DNA of 49,876 nucleotides from Bradyrhizobium sp. YR681 (GCF_000282615.1 NZ_AKIY01000217.1:1-49876), one strand, 5' to 3'. Positions 17,008 to 26,981 are shown, counted from the first letter of the stretch. Translations and numbers: made by a program. The notes: generated by a model from the letters alone, not told the origin.

Positions 17008-18381
17008 TCAGTTCGACTTCGTCGCGGGTGTCGCCGCCGGTTGGGCTGCGGCCTGCGGGGCGCGGCCGACGACGACGGTCAGCAGGCCCTGGCCCCAGAG
17101 CCGCCTGGCGGCAACCTTGGCGTCGTCCAGCGTCACCGCATCGACGATGGCGTTGCGCTTCTCGATATAGTCGATCGGCAGCTTGTCCTGCTGATATTGC
17201 AGCAGCGCCTGCGCCAGCTTCGAGGAGGTGTCCAGCGCCAGCATCTGCGAGCCCTTGAGGTAGGACTTGGCCTCGTCGAGCTCCTTCTGCGTCGGACCTT
17301 CCTCGGCAATGCGGCGCACTTCCTTCTCGATGGCGTCGATGGTGTCGCCGGCGCGATCGGCACGGGTGCCGGTGTTGCCGATGAAGACCGCCGAATGCTG
17401 CATCCAGAGCAGCGATTCGAACACCGAATAAGCCAGGCCGCGCTTTTCGCGGACCTCGCGATAGAGCCGTGAGGACAGTCCGCCGCCGCCGAGGATGTGG
17501 TTGACGACATAGGCCGCCATGAAGGTCGGGTCGCTGCGCTTCACGCCGGGGCCGCCGAAGGTGATGACGGTCTGCGGCACGTCGAGCGGCACGAAGGCGC
17601 GCTGCGGCGGTTTTGCCGCCTCGATATCGGCGATCGGCGTGAGATTGGCCTTTGCGGGCAGGCTGCCGAAGGTGTGGTCGAGCAGCTTGCCGAGAGTCTC
17701 CGGATCGACATCGCCGACCACCGCCACCTTCAAAGTGTCCTTGGCGAGCACGCGGCCGACATAATCCTTCATGTCGGCGACCGTGATGGTCGGCACGCTG
17801 TCGAGCGTGCCGTTGGTCTGCCGGCCATAGGGATGATCGCCGAAGGCGACCTCGAGGAACTTGCGGCTGGCCAGTGACGACGGGTTGGTGGTCTCGCGGC
17901 GCAGGCCCGAGATCACCTGCGAGCGGATGCGTTCGACATCCGCGGTGTCGAAATGTGGCGAGGTCAAAGCCGTCCGCAGCAGGTCGAAGGCCTCGTCCTT
18001 GTTGTCGCGCAGCATGCGCAGGCTGCCGCGGAAGGTATCGCGGCTGGCGCTGAAGGAGAGCTCGATGGCGCGGCGATCGAGCCGCTCATGGAAGGTCTTG
18101 GAGTCGAGATCGCCGGAGCCCTCGTCGAGGAGATCTCCGACGAGGTTGGCGACGCCCGACTTGTCCTTGGGGTCCTGGGCCGAGCCGCCGGCAAAGGAAT
18201 ATTCCATGGCGATCAGCGGCACGGTTGCGTCCTGGACGAACCAGGCCTCGATGCCGCCGGGGGAGACCAGGCGCTGGATCTTTGCGGCCGCCTGTGAGGG
18301 CGAGATGGAAGCGAGCGCCAGCGCCGCGCCGGTGGCAAGGGACAGCGCGAAGTGACGCGTGCGAAGGAAGGAATAGGTCAC
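17008..18381 (-). CDS. M16 family peptidase homologue, non-catalytic subunit
   Basis: An exported M16 (insulinase/processing-peptidase) protein of 457 residues with a signal peptide (RTRHFALSLATGAALALASISPSQA). The zinc motif HxxEH is absent: the corresponding place reads GVANLVGDLLDEGS. The substrate-binding R/Y motif (GGLSSRLYREVREKRGLAYSV) is kept. In two-subunit M16 enzymes such a protein pairs with a catalytic partner, here the gene just upstream. The GTG start at 18381 overlaps the partner's stop by four bases (GTGA), indicating coupled translation in equal amounts. The C-terminus is Ala/Pro-rich. Confidence 0.9.
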   Translation of the reverse strand: MTYSFLRTRHFALSLATGAALALASISPSQAAAKIQRLVSPGGIEAWFVQDATVPLIAMEYSFAGGSAQDPKDKSGVANLVGDLLDEGSGDLDSKTFHERLDRRAIELSFSASRDTFRGSLRMLRDNKDEAFDLLRTALTSPHFDTADVERIRSQVISGLRRETTNPSSLASRKFLEVAFGDHPYGRQTNGTLDSVPTITVADMKDYVGRVLAKDTLKVAVVGDVDPETLGKLLDHTFGSLPAKANLTPIADIEAAKPPQRAFVPLDVPQTVITFGGPGVKRSDPTFMAAYVVNHILGGGGLSSRLYREVREKRGLAYSVFESLLWMQHSAVFIGNTGTRADRAGDTIDAIEKEVRRIAEEGPTQKELDEAKSYLKGSQMLALDTSSKLAQALLQYQQDKLPIDYIEKRNAIVDAVTLDDAKVAARRLWGQGLLTVVVGRAPQAAAQPAATPATKSN

Positions 18382-19772
18382 GAACGCTTCTCCTCGCGCT
18401 TGGTCGCGGTGGTGTCCTTGATCAGATAGCCCGTCACGGAACGCTTCTTCTCGAGCCATTTTTGCGCCACGGCGCGCACCTGATCGGCGGTGACGGCGCG
18501 AATGCGGTCGGGCCAGCTCCTGATGTCCTCGACCGACAGGCCCGTGGTCAATGCCCCGCCATACCAGCGCGCCAGCACCGCCTGATTGTCCTGAGCGTAG
18601 ATCGCTTCCGCAATCAGCTGGGTCTTCACGCGCTCAAGGTCCTCGGCGCGGATCGGGTTCTGTGCGACGTCGGCGATGACGCCGTCGATCACCTGCTCGA
18701 CGTCGGCGAAGCTGACGCCCGGCTTCGGCGAGGCCGCCACCGCGAACTGCGTCGGGTCGAGCGAGATGCTGGAATAGCTGGCGCTGGCGGAGACCGCGAG
18801 CGGCTTGTCGACGACGAGCGCGCGGTAGAGATAGGAGTTGCTGCCGCTGCCCATCAATTGCGCGAGCACGTCGAGGGCCGCGCTCTCGCCGGCCGCGGCG
18901 GTCGTTGCGGAGGGCACGAGATAATAGCGCCGCACGCTGGGCTGCTCGACGCGCGGGTCGGCCAGGGTGACGGTACGCGGCGCCGCGGGCGCCGGCTCCT
19001 GTGGACGGATGCGGCGTTCAGGGATTGCGGGCTGGGCCGGGATCGAGCCGAAATTCCGTTCGACCAGCGGACGGATATCCGCGGCCTCGACGTCGCCCGC
19101 GATCACCAGGATCGCGTTGTTCGGCGCATAGAAGCGGCGGTAGAAGGCGAGCGCATCCTCGCGGTCGAGCTTCTCGATCTCCTGATGCCAGCCGATCACC
19201 GGCCGGCCATAGGGATGGTTGAGATAGAGCGCGGCCATGACCTGCTCGCTGAGCCGCGCCTCCGGATTGTTGGCGACGCGCATGTTGTACTCTTCGAGCA
19301 CGACGTCGCGCTCCGGAAGCACGTTCTCGTCCTTCAGGATGAGGCCGGTCATGCGGTCGGCCTCGAACTCCATCATGGTCGGCAGCTGCTCTTTCGGCAC
19401 GCGCTGGTAGTAGTTGGTGTAGTCGACCGAGGTCGAGGCGTTCTCGTTGCCGCCGACGCGGAGCACGGTCTGGGAGAATTCGCCGACCGGATGCTTCGAC
19501 GTGCCCTTGAACATCAGGTGCTCGAGGAAGTGCGCGAGGCCGGACTTGCCCGGCGTCTCGTCGGCGGAGCCGACCTTGTACCAGATCATCTCGGTGACCA
19601 CGGGCGTGCGATGATCGGGGATCACCACGACCTGGAGGCCGTTGGGAAGCGTGAAGCTGGCCGGCGGGGCCGATGTCACCGTGGTCTGGGCGAGGGCGGC
19701 GCCGGCTGAGAGGACACTGGTCGAAAGCAGCGCGGCAAGGAGGCAGGCAACCGATCGGTTCGCGGACATCAT
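18378..19772 (-). CDS. M16 family zinc metallopeptidase, catalytic subunit
   Basis: 464 residues with a signal peptide (SVACLLAALLSTSVLSAGAALAQ), so periplasmic. The inverted zinc motif HFLEH is intact in SGLAHFLEHLMFKGT, and the third ligand Glu is probably in EEYNMRVANNPEARLSE. It should degrade or process peptides together with the inactive partner encoded downstream with a 4-base overlap. I place the start at the ATG at 19772 (MMSANRSVACLL). An ATG at 19769 is equally possible. The open frame continues to 19853 without a signal-like start. Confidence 0.92.
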   Translation of the reverse strand: MMSANRSVACLLAALLSTSVLSAGAALAQTTVTSAPPASFTLPNGLQVVVIPDHRTPVVTEMIWYKVGSADETPGKSGLAHFLEHLMFKGTSKHPVGEFSQTVLRVGGNENASTSVDYTNYYQRVPKEQLPTMMEFEADRMTGLILKDENVLPERDVVLEEYNMRVANNPEARLSEQVMAALYLNHPYGRPVIGWHQEIEKLDREDALAFYRRFYAPNNAILVIAGDVEAADIRPLVERNFGSIPAQPAIPERRIRPQEPAPAAPRTVTLADPRVEQPSVRRYYLVPSATTAAAGESAALDVLAQLMGSGSNSYLYRALVVDKPLAVSASASYSSISLDPTQFAVAASPKPGVSFADVEQVIDGVIADVAQNPIRAEDLERVKTQLIAEAIYAQDNQAVLARWYGGALTTGLSVEDIRSWPDRIRAVTADQVRAVAQKWLEKKRSVTGYLIKDTTATKREEKRS

Positions 19773-19973
19773 GATCCCTGGTGAAAGGCCGAGTCCGGAT
19801 GTCCGGCTCGGAGGCACGGCATGGTACGCCGTGCGGCTGAGGCTTCGCATCACGAAGCAGAGAACTCAACGCGTAGGCAAGTTACTGATAGGCAATTTAG
19901 GCGCCGTGTCCGGCGTGCATAAAACGCCGGCACCAGGTTCGCGCCTGTCAGGATGTCGCGGTGGACAGGAACG

Positions 19974-20705
19974 TTACTGTTCCTTGTCCTTGCCCGACAT
20001 GATGTCGAAATAGGTCCGCCGCGACTTGTCCTCGCCGGCGCCATAGGCATAGCTCGACGAAGGCGTCTGATAGCCCGGCGGCGGCTCGGTCAGCGACTGG
20101 CGCGGCGGCTCGCTGGTGAACTGCTTGGTCTCGCCCTTGCCGCCGACGCCCTTCACCATGTTCCACAGGCCGCCGGTGAACCCGAGCTCGGCGGGGCTGA
20201 GCGAGGGGTTGCCGTTGGTGCCCGGCTGGATCGGATCGTTGCTGGTGCGCTCTGGGGCAGCTGCCGTGCCGGCTCTCATCTCGGCGGGCGTCAGGGGCTG
20301 GGCGGCCTGCCAGTTCTCGGTCGCCTTGACGGCCTTTTTCCGCTGGGCGATGGCCTCCTTGCGGCGCCGTTCGTCGGGGTCCTTGGGCCAGTTCGGCGCG
20401 TTCTTGGCTTCGGTGCCGGCGGGAGGCGGCAGGTCGAGCTTGGGCGGCACCACCAGCGGCGACCGCTCGCGGTACTCGATGCCTCTCTTTTCCATGCTTT
20501 TGGCACCGATGCCGGACATCAGATTGTCGATAAGCTTCTCTTCGAAGGTCATGTCGTCATCATCGTCGCCGTCGTCACCGGCACGGACCGGGCCGGCCGT
20601 CATGACGAGGCCGATGCCGAGCGCGACAGCGGACAATTTCAACGCCCGCCAGAACCCCGATTTGGGGTCTCGAACCATCGAACCGCTGGTCTCCGAGCTG
20701 CGCAT
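19974..20705 (-). CDS. Exported hypothetical protein
   Basis: 243 residues. A hydrophobic segment (ALKLSAVALGIGLVMTAGPVRA) is followed by an acidic patch (DDGDDDDD), then a Pro-, Lys- and Glu-rich, probably disordered chain without Cys. The stretch TFEEKLIDNLMSGIGAK and the end TYFDIMSGKDKEQ are the only segments that look structured. I recognise no family beyond a Bradyrhizobium-type hypothetical protein. The start is the ATG at 20705, with a GTG directly before it. It lies between lspA and the M16 pair on the same strand with about 106 and 200 bases on either side, so it is likely its own unit. Confidence 0.7.
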   Translation of the reverse strand: MRSSETSGSMVRDPKSGFWRALKLSAVALGIGLVMTAGPVRAGDDGDDDDDMTFEEKLIDNLMSGIGAKSMEKRGIEYRERSPLVVPPKLDLPPPAGTEAKNAPNWPKDPDERRRKEAIAQRKKAVKATENWQAAQPLTPAEMRAGTAAAPERTSNDPIQPGTNGNPSLSPAELGFTGGLWNMVKGVGGKGETKQFTSEPPRQSLTEPPPGYQTPSSSYAYGAGEDKSRRTYFDIMSGKDKEQ

Positions 20706-20811
20706 CACTGTACCTGTTCCATATTGTGGCAGATTGCTGCTCTTTGCCGCTCATACGCGGCCAATCCTCGCAAAAAGCAAGGTTCCGCCTGCCAGCCCGT
20801 ATCGGCCGGGA

Positions 20812-21306
20812 TCAGGGCGCTTTTGCGGCGGGTACCCCCAGGAAGGAATCATACAATAGCCCCGCCACCCCGGCAACGATGGCCACGTCCGCGAGGTTGA
20901 ACACGTACCAATTAAAAGTATTTCCGCCGATCTCGATATGGAACAGGGCGAAATCGACCACCGCGCCATAGGCGAAGCGGTCGATGCCGTTGCCGATGGC
21001 GCCGCCGATGATCAGGCCGAGGGCGACGGTCGCCAGGCGGGTGTGCGACCGGGCCATCCAGATCGCCAGCGCGACCACGGCGATGGCCTTGACCGCCATC
21101 AGCGCGATCTGCGCTGCCTGGCTGTCGTTCTGGAGCCAGCCGAAGCTGATGCCGATATTCCAGGCCAGCACCAGGTCGAAGAACGGTGTCACCTGCACCA
21201 CGCCCTTACGGGCGAGGTCGAACACGTTCAGCAGCCACAGCTTCGAGGCCTGGTCGGCCAGGAGCGTGATGACGGCCGTGAAGATGCCGGCGCGGAGCGG
21301 GGCCAT
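20812..21306 (-). CDS. lspA: Lipoprotein signal peptidase LspA
   Basis: An inner-membrane aspartic peptidase that removes signal peptides from diacylated prolipoproteins. Four hydrophobic segments are visible, and the catalytic dyad is Asp109 (GNGIDRF) and Asp140 (FNLADVAI). The length of 164 residues is normal. It starts 9 bases after the ileS stop on the same strand, the frequent ileS-lspA arrangement of proteobacteria, so the two are probably cotranscribed. Confidence 0.95.
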   Translation of the reverse strand: MAPLRAGIFTAVITLLADQASKLWLLNVFDLARKGVVQVTPFFDLVLAWNIGISFGWLQNDSQAAQIALMAVKAIAVVALAIWMARSHTRLATVALGLIIGGAIGNGIDRFAYGAVVDFALFHIEIGGNTFNWYVFNLADVAIVAGVAGLLYDSFLGVPAAKAP

Positions 21307-21315
21307 GGCCGGGGA

Positions 21316-24300
21316 TCAAACCCCCACCCCCAGCGCCTTCCATTCGCGTAGCGCCTGGGCGTCGCGCGGGGTGACGTCGGGGTATTCGGCATCTTCGCCG
21401 ACCGTCGGCGAGATCTTCCAGGACCGGGCGCATTTGGTGCCGACCGCCTTCTCGACGACGACCGCGACACCGGGCACCGCATCGAGACGGAACGCGTTGG
21501 CCGGCGCCTCGCCCTCGCGCACCTCGTAGTTCGAGGTGATGCAGACTTCGGCGAGATCGGTGTCGAACAGCGTCGCCAGCATGTCGCGGTCGGCCAAATA
21601 GATCACCGGCGAGGCCTCCAGCGACGAGCCGATGTTCTTGGCGGCGCGTTCGAGCTCCAGCGCGCCGGTGACGACGCGGCGGACGTTGCGGATGGTCTCC
21701 CATTTCGCGGCGAGCTTGTCGTCGCGGAGCTGCTCGATATCGGTGGGGAACAGCGTCAAATGGACCGACGGCTCCGCACCGGGGCGGAACATCCGCCAGG
21801 CTTCGTCGGTGGTGAAGCTCAGGATCGGTGCGAGCCATTTCAGCAGGGCATCGCACAGCAGCTCGATCGCGGTGAGCGCGGCCTTGCGCGCCACCGAGGA
21901 CGGCGGATCGCAATACAGCGTGTCCTTGCGGATGTCGAAGTAGAACGCCGACAGCTCGGAGTTCATGAAGGCCGATAGGCTTGCGACCACGGTCTTGTAG
22001 TCGAACGCGGCATAGGCCTTGCGGATGGTTTCGGCGTGGCCGGCCAGCTCGTGCAGCATCAACCGCTCGAGCTCGGGCATCTCGGCGTAGGCGACCTTCT
22101 CGCTCGCCTTGAAGTGATGCAGCGTTCCAAGCATCCAGCGGATGGTGTTGCGCAGCTTGCGATAGGTCTCGATGGTGTTCTTCAGGATCTCCGGGCCGAT
22201 GCGCTGGTCGTCGGCATAGTCGGTGGCGCAGACCCACAGGCGTAGGATGTCCGCGCCCGAATCCTTGATCACCTTCTGCGGCTCGATGGTGTTGCCGATC
22301 GACTTCGACATCTTGCGGCCGTTCTCGTCGAGCGTGAAGCCGTGGGTCAGCACGAAATCGTAGGGCGCGCGGCCGCGGGTGCCGGCGCTTTCCAGCAGCG
22401 AGGAATGAAACCAGCCGCGATGCTGGTCGCTGCCTTCCAGATACATCACGGTGTCCTGGCCGCCGTCGACCTTGCGGACGATGTTGCCGAGCTGCGGGAA
22501 GTTCTGCCGGTCCTCGAGCACGAAGGCGTGCGTGGAGCCGGAATCGAACCAGACGTCGCAGATGTCGTCGACCTTCTTCCAGTCTTCAGCTGAGCGAGAT
22601 CCGAGGAAGCGTTCGCGGGCGCCGTCCATGTACCAGGCGTCGGCGCCTTCCTCCATGAAGGCTTCGCCGATGCGCTGGTTGACGATCTCGTCCTGCAGGA
22701 TCTCGGCCGAGCCGTCGCTCTTCTCGCGCACGAACACGGCGATCGGCACGCCCCAGGCGCGCTGGCGCGAGATCACCCAGTCCGGACGGTTGGCGATCAT
22801 GCCGTTGATGCGGTTCTCGCCCGACGGCGGCACCCATTGCGTGACCGAGATCGCATGCAGCGCGCGGGCGCGCAGCGTGTCGCCCTTCTTCGCATGGCCG
22901 TTCTCGCTGATGTCCTTGTCCATCGCGATGAACCATTGCGGCGTGTTGCGGAAGATCACCGGCTTCTTCGAGCGCCAGGAGTGCGGATATTGGTGCTTGA
23001 GGCGGCCGCGCGCGAGCAGCTTGCCGGCCTCGATCAGCGCCTTGATCACGGCCTCGTTGGCGTCGCCCTTCTCGCCCTTGTCGTTGAGCACGCGCTTGCC
23101 GGTGAAGCCGGGTGCGTGATCGGTGAGCGCGCCATTTTCGTCGACGGTATAGGGGATGGTGGTGTTGATGCCGCGCGCATCGAGCTCGCGCACATTGGTC
23201 ATCCAGACGTCGAAGTCCTCGCGACCATGGCCGGGCGCGGTGTGCACGAAGCCGGTGCCGGTATCGTCGGTGACGTGATCGCCGGGAAGCAGCGGGACCG
23301 TGAATTCGTAACCGCCGCCGACGCCTTTCAGCGGATGGGCGCATTCCACCGCATCGAGCGTGTCGGCCGGGATGTCGCGCACCTTCTTGTAGGTGGTGAC
23401 ACGGGCCTGCTTGAACACGCTTTCGGCCAGCGCATCCGCCAGGATCAGGAGATCGCCGTTTTTGGCCCAGTTATCCGCAGGCGCGTCGGTGACCTCATAG
23501 AGGCCGTAGGCGATCTTCGGCGAGAACGAGATGGCGCGGTTGCCGGGCAGCGTCCATGGCGTGGTGGTCCAGATCACGACACTGGCGGAGGCCAGCGCGC
23601 CGTGTGCCGGCGACGTGACGGGAAACTTCACCCACACCGTGTCGGAGGTGTGATCCTCATACTCGACCTCGGCCTCCGCAAGCGCGGTCTTCTCGACCAC
23701 GCTCCACATGACGGGCTTGGAGCCGCGATACAGGGTACCGTTGGCGGCGAACTTCATCAGCTCGCGGGCGATCTGCGCCTCGGCCGGATAGCTCATGGTC
23801 TGATAGGGATGATCCCAGTCGCCGATGATACCGAGCCGCTTGAACTCCTCGCGCTGCACGTTGATCCAGTGCGTCGCATAGGCGCGGCATTCTTTCCGGA
23901 ATGCCACCATCGCGGCGGAGTCGCGGAAGTCCGGCTTCTGCTTGCCCTTCTTGCGATAGTTCTCCTCCTCGATCTTCCATTCGATCGGCAGGCCGTGGCA
24001 GTCCCAGCCGGGCACGTAATTGGAGTCGAAGCCGAGCATCTGCTGGCTCTTGGTCACGACGTCCTTGAGGATCTTGTTCAGCGCGTGCCCGATATGGATG
24101 TTGCCGTTGGCATAGGGCGGGCCGTCATGCAGCACGAATTTGGCGCGGCCCTCGGCTTCCTTGCGCAGCTTGTCGTACAGGCCGATGTCGTTCCAGTATT
24201 TCAGGATTTCCGGCTCGCGCTGCGGCAGGCCGGCGCGCATCGGGAATTCGGTCTGCGGCAGGAACAGGGTTTTCGAATAGTCTTTGACTTCAGAATTTTG

Positions 24301-24324
24301 GGACTTCTGCGGCTTTTCGGACAT
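21316..24324 (-). CDS. ileS: Isoleucyl-tRNA synthetase
   Basis: A class Ia synthetase of 1002 residues that charges tRNA-Ile and edits valine. HIGH is present as [15 protein letters not shown] as [10 protein letters not shown], and the editing domain contains the expected [10 protein letters not shown] and [12 protein letters not shown]. The C-terminal zinc finger of the E. coli enzyme is degenerate: only one Cys of the first pair remains ([14 protein letters not shown]), and the protein ends soon after. The gene leads lspA. The 253 bases upstream, to the divergent antitoxin gene, show no leader peptide or T-box that I can find. Confidence 0.95.
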   Translation of the reverse strand: MSEKPQKSQNSEVKDYSKTLFLPQTEFPMRAGLPQREPEILKYWNDIGLYDKLRKEAEGRAKFVLHDGPPYANGNIHIGHALNKILKDVVTKSQQMLGFDSNYVPGWDCHGLPIEWKIEEENYRKKGKQKPDFRDSAAMVAFRKECRAYATHWINVQREEFKRLGIIGDWDHPYQTMSYPAEAQIARELMKFAANGTLYRGSKPVMWSVVEKTALAEAEVEYEDHTSDTVWVKFPVTSPAHGALASASVVIWTTTPWTLPGNRAISFSPKIAYGLYEVTDAPADNWAKNGDLLILADALAESVFKQARVTTYKKVRDIPADTLDAVECAHPLKGVGGGYEFTVPLLPGDHVTDDTGTGFVHTAPGHGREDFDVWMTNVRELDARGINTTIPYTVDENGALTDHAPGFTGKRVLNDKGEKGDANEAVIKALIEAGKLLARGRLKHQYPHSWRSKKPVIFRNTPQWFIAMDKDISENGHAKKGDTLRARALHAISVTQWVPPSGENRINGMIANRPDWVISRQRAWGVPIAVFVREKSDGSAEILQDEIVNQRIGEAFMEEGADAWYMDGARERFLGSRSAEDWKKVDDICDVWFDSGSTHAFVLEDRQNFPQLGNIVRKVDGGQDTVMYLEGSDQHRGWFHSSLLESAGTRGRAPYDFVLTHGFTLDENGRKMSKSIGNTIEPQKVIKDSGADILRLWVCATDYADDQRIGPEILKNTIETYRKLRNTIRWMLGTLHHFKASEKVAYAEMPELERLMLHELAGHAETIRKAYAAFDYKTVVASLSAFMNSELSAFYFDIRKDTLYCDPPSSVARKAALTAIELLCDALLKWLAPILSFTTDEAWRMFRPGAEPSVHLTLFPTDIEQLRDDKLAAKWETIRNVRRVVTGALELERAAKNIGSSLEASPVIYLADRDMLATLFDTDLAEVCITSNYEVREGEAPANAFRLDAVPGVAVVVEKAVGTKCARSWKISPTVGEDAEYPDVTPRDAQALREWKALGVGV

Positions 24325-24577
24325 GGGGCTGACTGGCTCGGAATGGCGCGGGAACGGATGGCGATGCGGAATCGCGGGGTGAAACGGCGAAATCCCGGTC
24401 TTGCGCCGAGCCGAAAGCTCAGGCGGAAGCCGGGCCGCTAATCCCTATGATGCGCCGCGCAAACATGGGCCCTCCATAGCAGCCGGGCGGGGGAAGCGCA
24501 AAGGGTGAGATGCCGGACAAGGGGCGGTTGCGGTTTTCTTCAAAGAGGCTAATTTATTGAAGCGAGGAGAGAATTCC

Positions 24578-24925
24578 ATGAACGCCGCGCCGCTAGCCGA
24601 GGTGTTGGAAGAGCTGAAGGAGCTTCGAAGGCACGGGGGAGCCGATAGCGACGTGCTCTCCAAGGCCGAGCAGCGTCTGCGCGTTTTTTCGGTTGAGATG
24701 GCTTCTGCCGTGGGCGCTCCGGGGCGTGAGGCGCTGGTTCGGCTGCTCGATATCAGCACGCTTGCGACCCGCGTTTTCGGTGGCGCGGAAAGGGCTGAAG
24801 CCTGGCTGACCCGCCCGAATGCTTCACTCTCCGGTCAGAGACCGCTCGACCTGGTAAAGGATGAACTCGGCGCCTCGGTCGTGCGTGAGATGCTGGAGCA
24901 GATCGATCACGGAATTTTTGCCTGA
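24578..24925 (+). CDS. Antitoxin of RES-Xre type (MbcA/ParS/Xre toxin-binding domain)
   Basis: A 115-residue protein whose C-terminal half matches the DUF2384 toxin-binding domain of MbcA/ParS antitoxins (RVFGGAERAEAWLTRPNASLSGQRPLDLVKDELGASVVREMLEQIDHGIFA). The N-terminal part is helical but shorter than a full Xre helix-turn-helix. The ATG at 24578 follows AGGAGAG. An upstream TTG at 24557 is unlikely. The RES toxin reading frame follows 9 bases after the stop, the standard order for this family, but the toxin is interrupted. Confidence 0.88.
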   Translation: MNAAPLAEVLEELKELRRHGGADSDVLSKAEQRLRVFSVEMASAVGAPGREALVRLLDISTLATRVFGGAERAEAWLTRPNASLSGQRPLDLVKDELGASVVREMLEQIDHGIFA

Positions 24926-24934
24926 GCCCGCAAG

Positions 24935-25375
24935 ATGGTGCTCTGGCGAATTTCCAACTACGTCGATCTTTCCGGGGTAGGCGGCTTGAGGGCCGCAGGC
25001 CGATGGCATTCGTAGGGCCGGCGGATCGTCTATCTCGCCGATCATCCATCAAGCGCGTTGCTGGAGATGCTGGTCCACATGGATCGGGATCTCATCCCGC
25101 CGACCTACCAATTGCTGCGCGTCGCGGTCCCTGACGACATTGTCGTTGAAGCCATCGGGCCGGAATTGCCGCAAGATTGGCGGACCCAGACGATGGTCTG
25201 CCGCGATATCGGAGACCGTTGGCTCGACCGGTCAGCGAGTGCGCTCTTGCAGGTGCCGTCCGCGATCAGTGTCAGGGGAGCCAATTTTCTCCTCAACCCT
25301 ACGCATCTCGATGCCGCGCGCGTCAGCGTGGCTGAAGTGATCCAGGCGCCATTCGATCCGCGCCTGCTCGCCTGA
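24935..25375 (+). pseudogene. RES-domain toxin interrupted by an in-frame amber codon
   Basis: Read from the ATG at 24935, the frame gives the start of a RES toxin (MVLWRISNYVDLSGVGG, then AAGRWHS). It then meets TAG at 25013-25015, where relatives usually have Arg in RWHSRGRPIVYLA. The same frame continues without any shift as GRRIVYLADHPSSALLEMLVHMD and on to a normal C-terminus (NPTHLDAARVSVAEVIQAPFDPRLL, stop at 25373). RES toxins degrade or modify NAD+. With the break between the conserved Arg and Glu segments, no active toxin is expected. A TTG at 25058 could restart a fragment of 105 codons. A sequencing error is the main alternative. Confidence 0.85.
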
Positions 25376-25382
25376 TGTTCGA

Positions 25383-26354
25383 TCAATCGACGGCGCCAAG
25401 CCGCGGAAACGCGTCCGGGGCGGCGGCCAGCATGGCGCGGGCGCGGGCGGAATCGTCGTCCATCTGCCGGATCAGGGCTTCCAGGCTGTCGAATTTCAGC
25501 TCCTCGCGGATGAAGCCGACGAAGGCGCAGTCGAGCGCCTGCCCGTAGAGGTCGCCCTTGAAGTCGAACAGGAAGATTTCCAGCAGCGGCGCGCCATTAT
25601 CAAAGGTCGGGCGGCGGCCGAAGCTTGCAACCCCGTTGAGCCGCTCGGTGCCGCGGCCGACCCGCACCGCGTAGATGCCATGCTTGAGGCCGCAATTGGC
25701 ATCCAGGCGGATGTTGGCGGTGGGATAGCCGAGGTCGCGGCCGCGCTTCTCGCCATGGATCACCTCGCCGGTGATGAACCAGGGGGCGCCCAGCATGGTG
25801 GTGGCCTCGTCGATGAGGCCTTCGGCGAGCGCGATCCGGATCGCGCTGGAGGAAACCGGCCGCTCGTCGATGTCGATATGCGGCTGGACGTCGACCTCGA
25901 TGCCGAGCCGGGGTGCCTCGTTGACCAGCAGGCTCGGCGACCCGACCCGTCCCTTGCCGAAATGGAAGTCGTAGCCGACCGCAATTCCGCTGACGCCGAG
26001 GCGTCCGATCAGGTCATGGTGAATGAAGTCTTGCGCACTGGTGCCGGCACGGGCCTTGTCGAAGGTCATGACCACGGCGCCGGCAAGCCCGGTGCCGGCC
26101 AGGAGCCGCAGCTTGGCCCGCTCGTCCGTCAGGCGGAATTGCGGGGTGTTCGGGCTGAAAAACCGCCTTGGATGCGGCTCGAAGGTCAGCGCCAATGCAG
26201 GGCGGCCATGCAGCCGGCCCATCTCCAGGGCCGCCGCGATCACCGCCCGGTGGCCAAGATGAACCCCGTCGAAATTGCCCATGGCGACCACGGCACCCCT
26301 TAAAATCGCGGAATCCGGCGTTGCGTCGCGGATAACGGTAAAATGCGGGGCCAT
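25383..26354 (-). CDS. ribF: Bifunctional riboflavin kinase/FAD synthetase RibF
   Basis: Makes FMN and then FAD from riboflavin. The N-terminal adenylyltransferase domain shows AMGNFDGVHLGHRAVI and the later SSSAIRIALAEG. The C-terminal kinase domain shows GEKRGRDLGYPTANIRLD and the flavin-binding ASFGRRPTFDNG. Length of 323 residues is normal. The start MAPHFTVIRD is conserved in close relatives as I recall them. It converges on the broken toxin gene with only 7 bases between. Confidence 0.95.
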   Translation of the reverse strand: MAPHFTVIRDATPDSAILRGAVVAMGNFDGVHLGHRAVIAAALEMGRLHGRPALALTFEPHPRRFFSPNTPQFRLTDERAKLRLLAGTGLAGAVVMTFDKARAGTSAQDFIHHDLIGRLGVSGIAVGYDFHFGKGRVGSPSLLVNEAPRLGIEVDVQPHIDIDERPVSSSAIRIALAEGLIDEATTMLGAPWFITGEVIHGEKRGRDLGYPTANIRLDANCGLKHGIYAVRVGRGTERLNGVASFGRRPTFDNGAPLLEIFLFDFKGDLYGQALDCAFVGFIREELKFDSLEALIRQMDDDSARARAMLAAAPDAFPRLGAVD

Positions 26355-26585
26355 CAGGGGAATTCTCGAAGCGGCAGGACCGGTTCGGACCGTGGCTTGA
26401 CCGGCCGGATGAAGTCAAGCGGCAGGGGCGCGGGGCGGATTGAACGTGATTCAATCCTTCCGGGGCGCCCGCGATTAACGCGCTGTTTAACGCCTTGGTG
26501 CTAGTGCTTGGAATGTGGAACTGCAGGGCCAGAGTCCCGGCAGGTCCGATTGTAACATTCCTGGGTTTGCGTTGGGGGAGTCGAG

Positions 26586-26981
26586 ATGGCGGTTGATTTG
26601 TCGATGTCGGTTCTGGTGGTTGATGACTACAGCACCATGATCCGTATCATCAGGAATCTGCTGAAGCAGCTTGGCTTCGAGAATATCGATGATGCCAGCG
26701 ACGGTTCGGCAGCGCTGAACAAGATGCGCGGCAAGAAGTACGGGCTCGTGATTTCCGACTGGAACATGGAGCCGATGACGGGTTACGACCTGCTGCGCGA
26801 AGTGCGTGCGGATCCGAACCTCGCCACCACGCCCTTCATCATGATCACGGCGGAATCCAAGACCGAGAACGTGATCGCGGCCAAGAAGGCCGGCGTGAAC
26901 AACTACATCGTCAAGCCGTTCAACGCGGCGACGCTGAAGACCAAGATCGAAGCGGTCTTCCCGGACATGGCGAGCGCGTAA
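26586..26981 (+). CDS. cheY: CheY-like single-domain chemotaxis response regulator
   Basis: 131 residues, a receiver domain only. The acidic pair is in VLVVDDYSTM, the phosphorylated Asp in VISDWNMEPMTGYDL, the switch Thr in MITAESKTE and the conserved Lys in IVKPFNAATLK. The match to CheY (including NWNMEPMTG-like SDWNMEPMTG) is strong, so it should bind the flagellar motor switch or act as a phosphate sink. No other chemotaxis gene is adjacent. GGGGGAG precedes the ATG at 26586. The upstream ~230 bases contain TTAA motifs, but their spacing (8 bases) misses the CtrA consensus. Confidence 0.93.
   Translation: MAVDLSMSVLVVDDYSTMIRIIRNLLKQLGFENIDDASDGSAALNKMRGKKYGLVISDWNMEPMTGYDLLREVRADPNLATTPFIMITAESKTENVIAAKKAGVNNYIVKPFNAATLKTKIEAVFPDMASA

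Noticed and set aside
22837..24441. Long open frame of 534 codons opposite ileS
   Set aside because: Same reason: ileS is complete on the other strand, and the shadow protein is Arg/Ala/Gly/His-rich without a domain.
25058..25375. Separate gene starting at TTG 25058
   Set aside because: It is the in-frame continuation of the RES toxin beyond the amber codon, not an independent protein.
26470..26490. TTAA...TTAAC upstream of cheY as a CtrA box
   Set aside because: The spacing between the half-sites is 8 bases rather than 7, so it does not meet the consensus.
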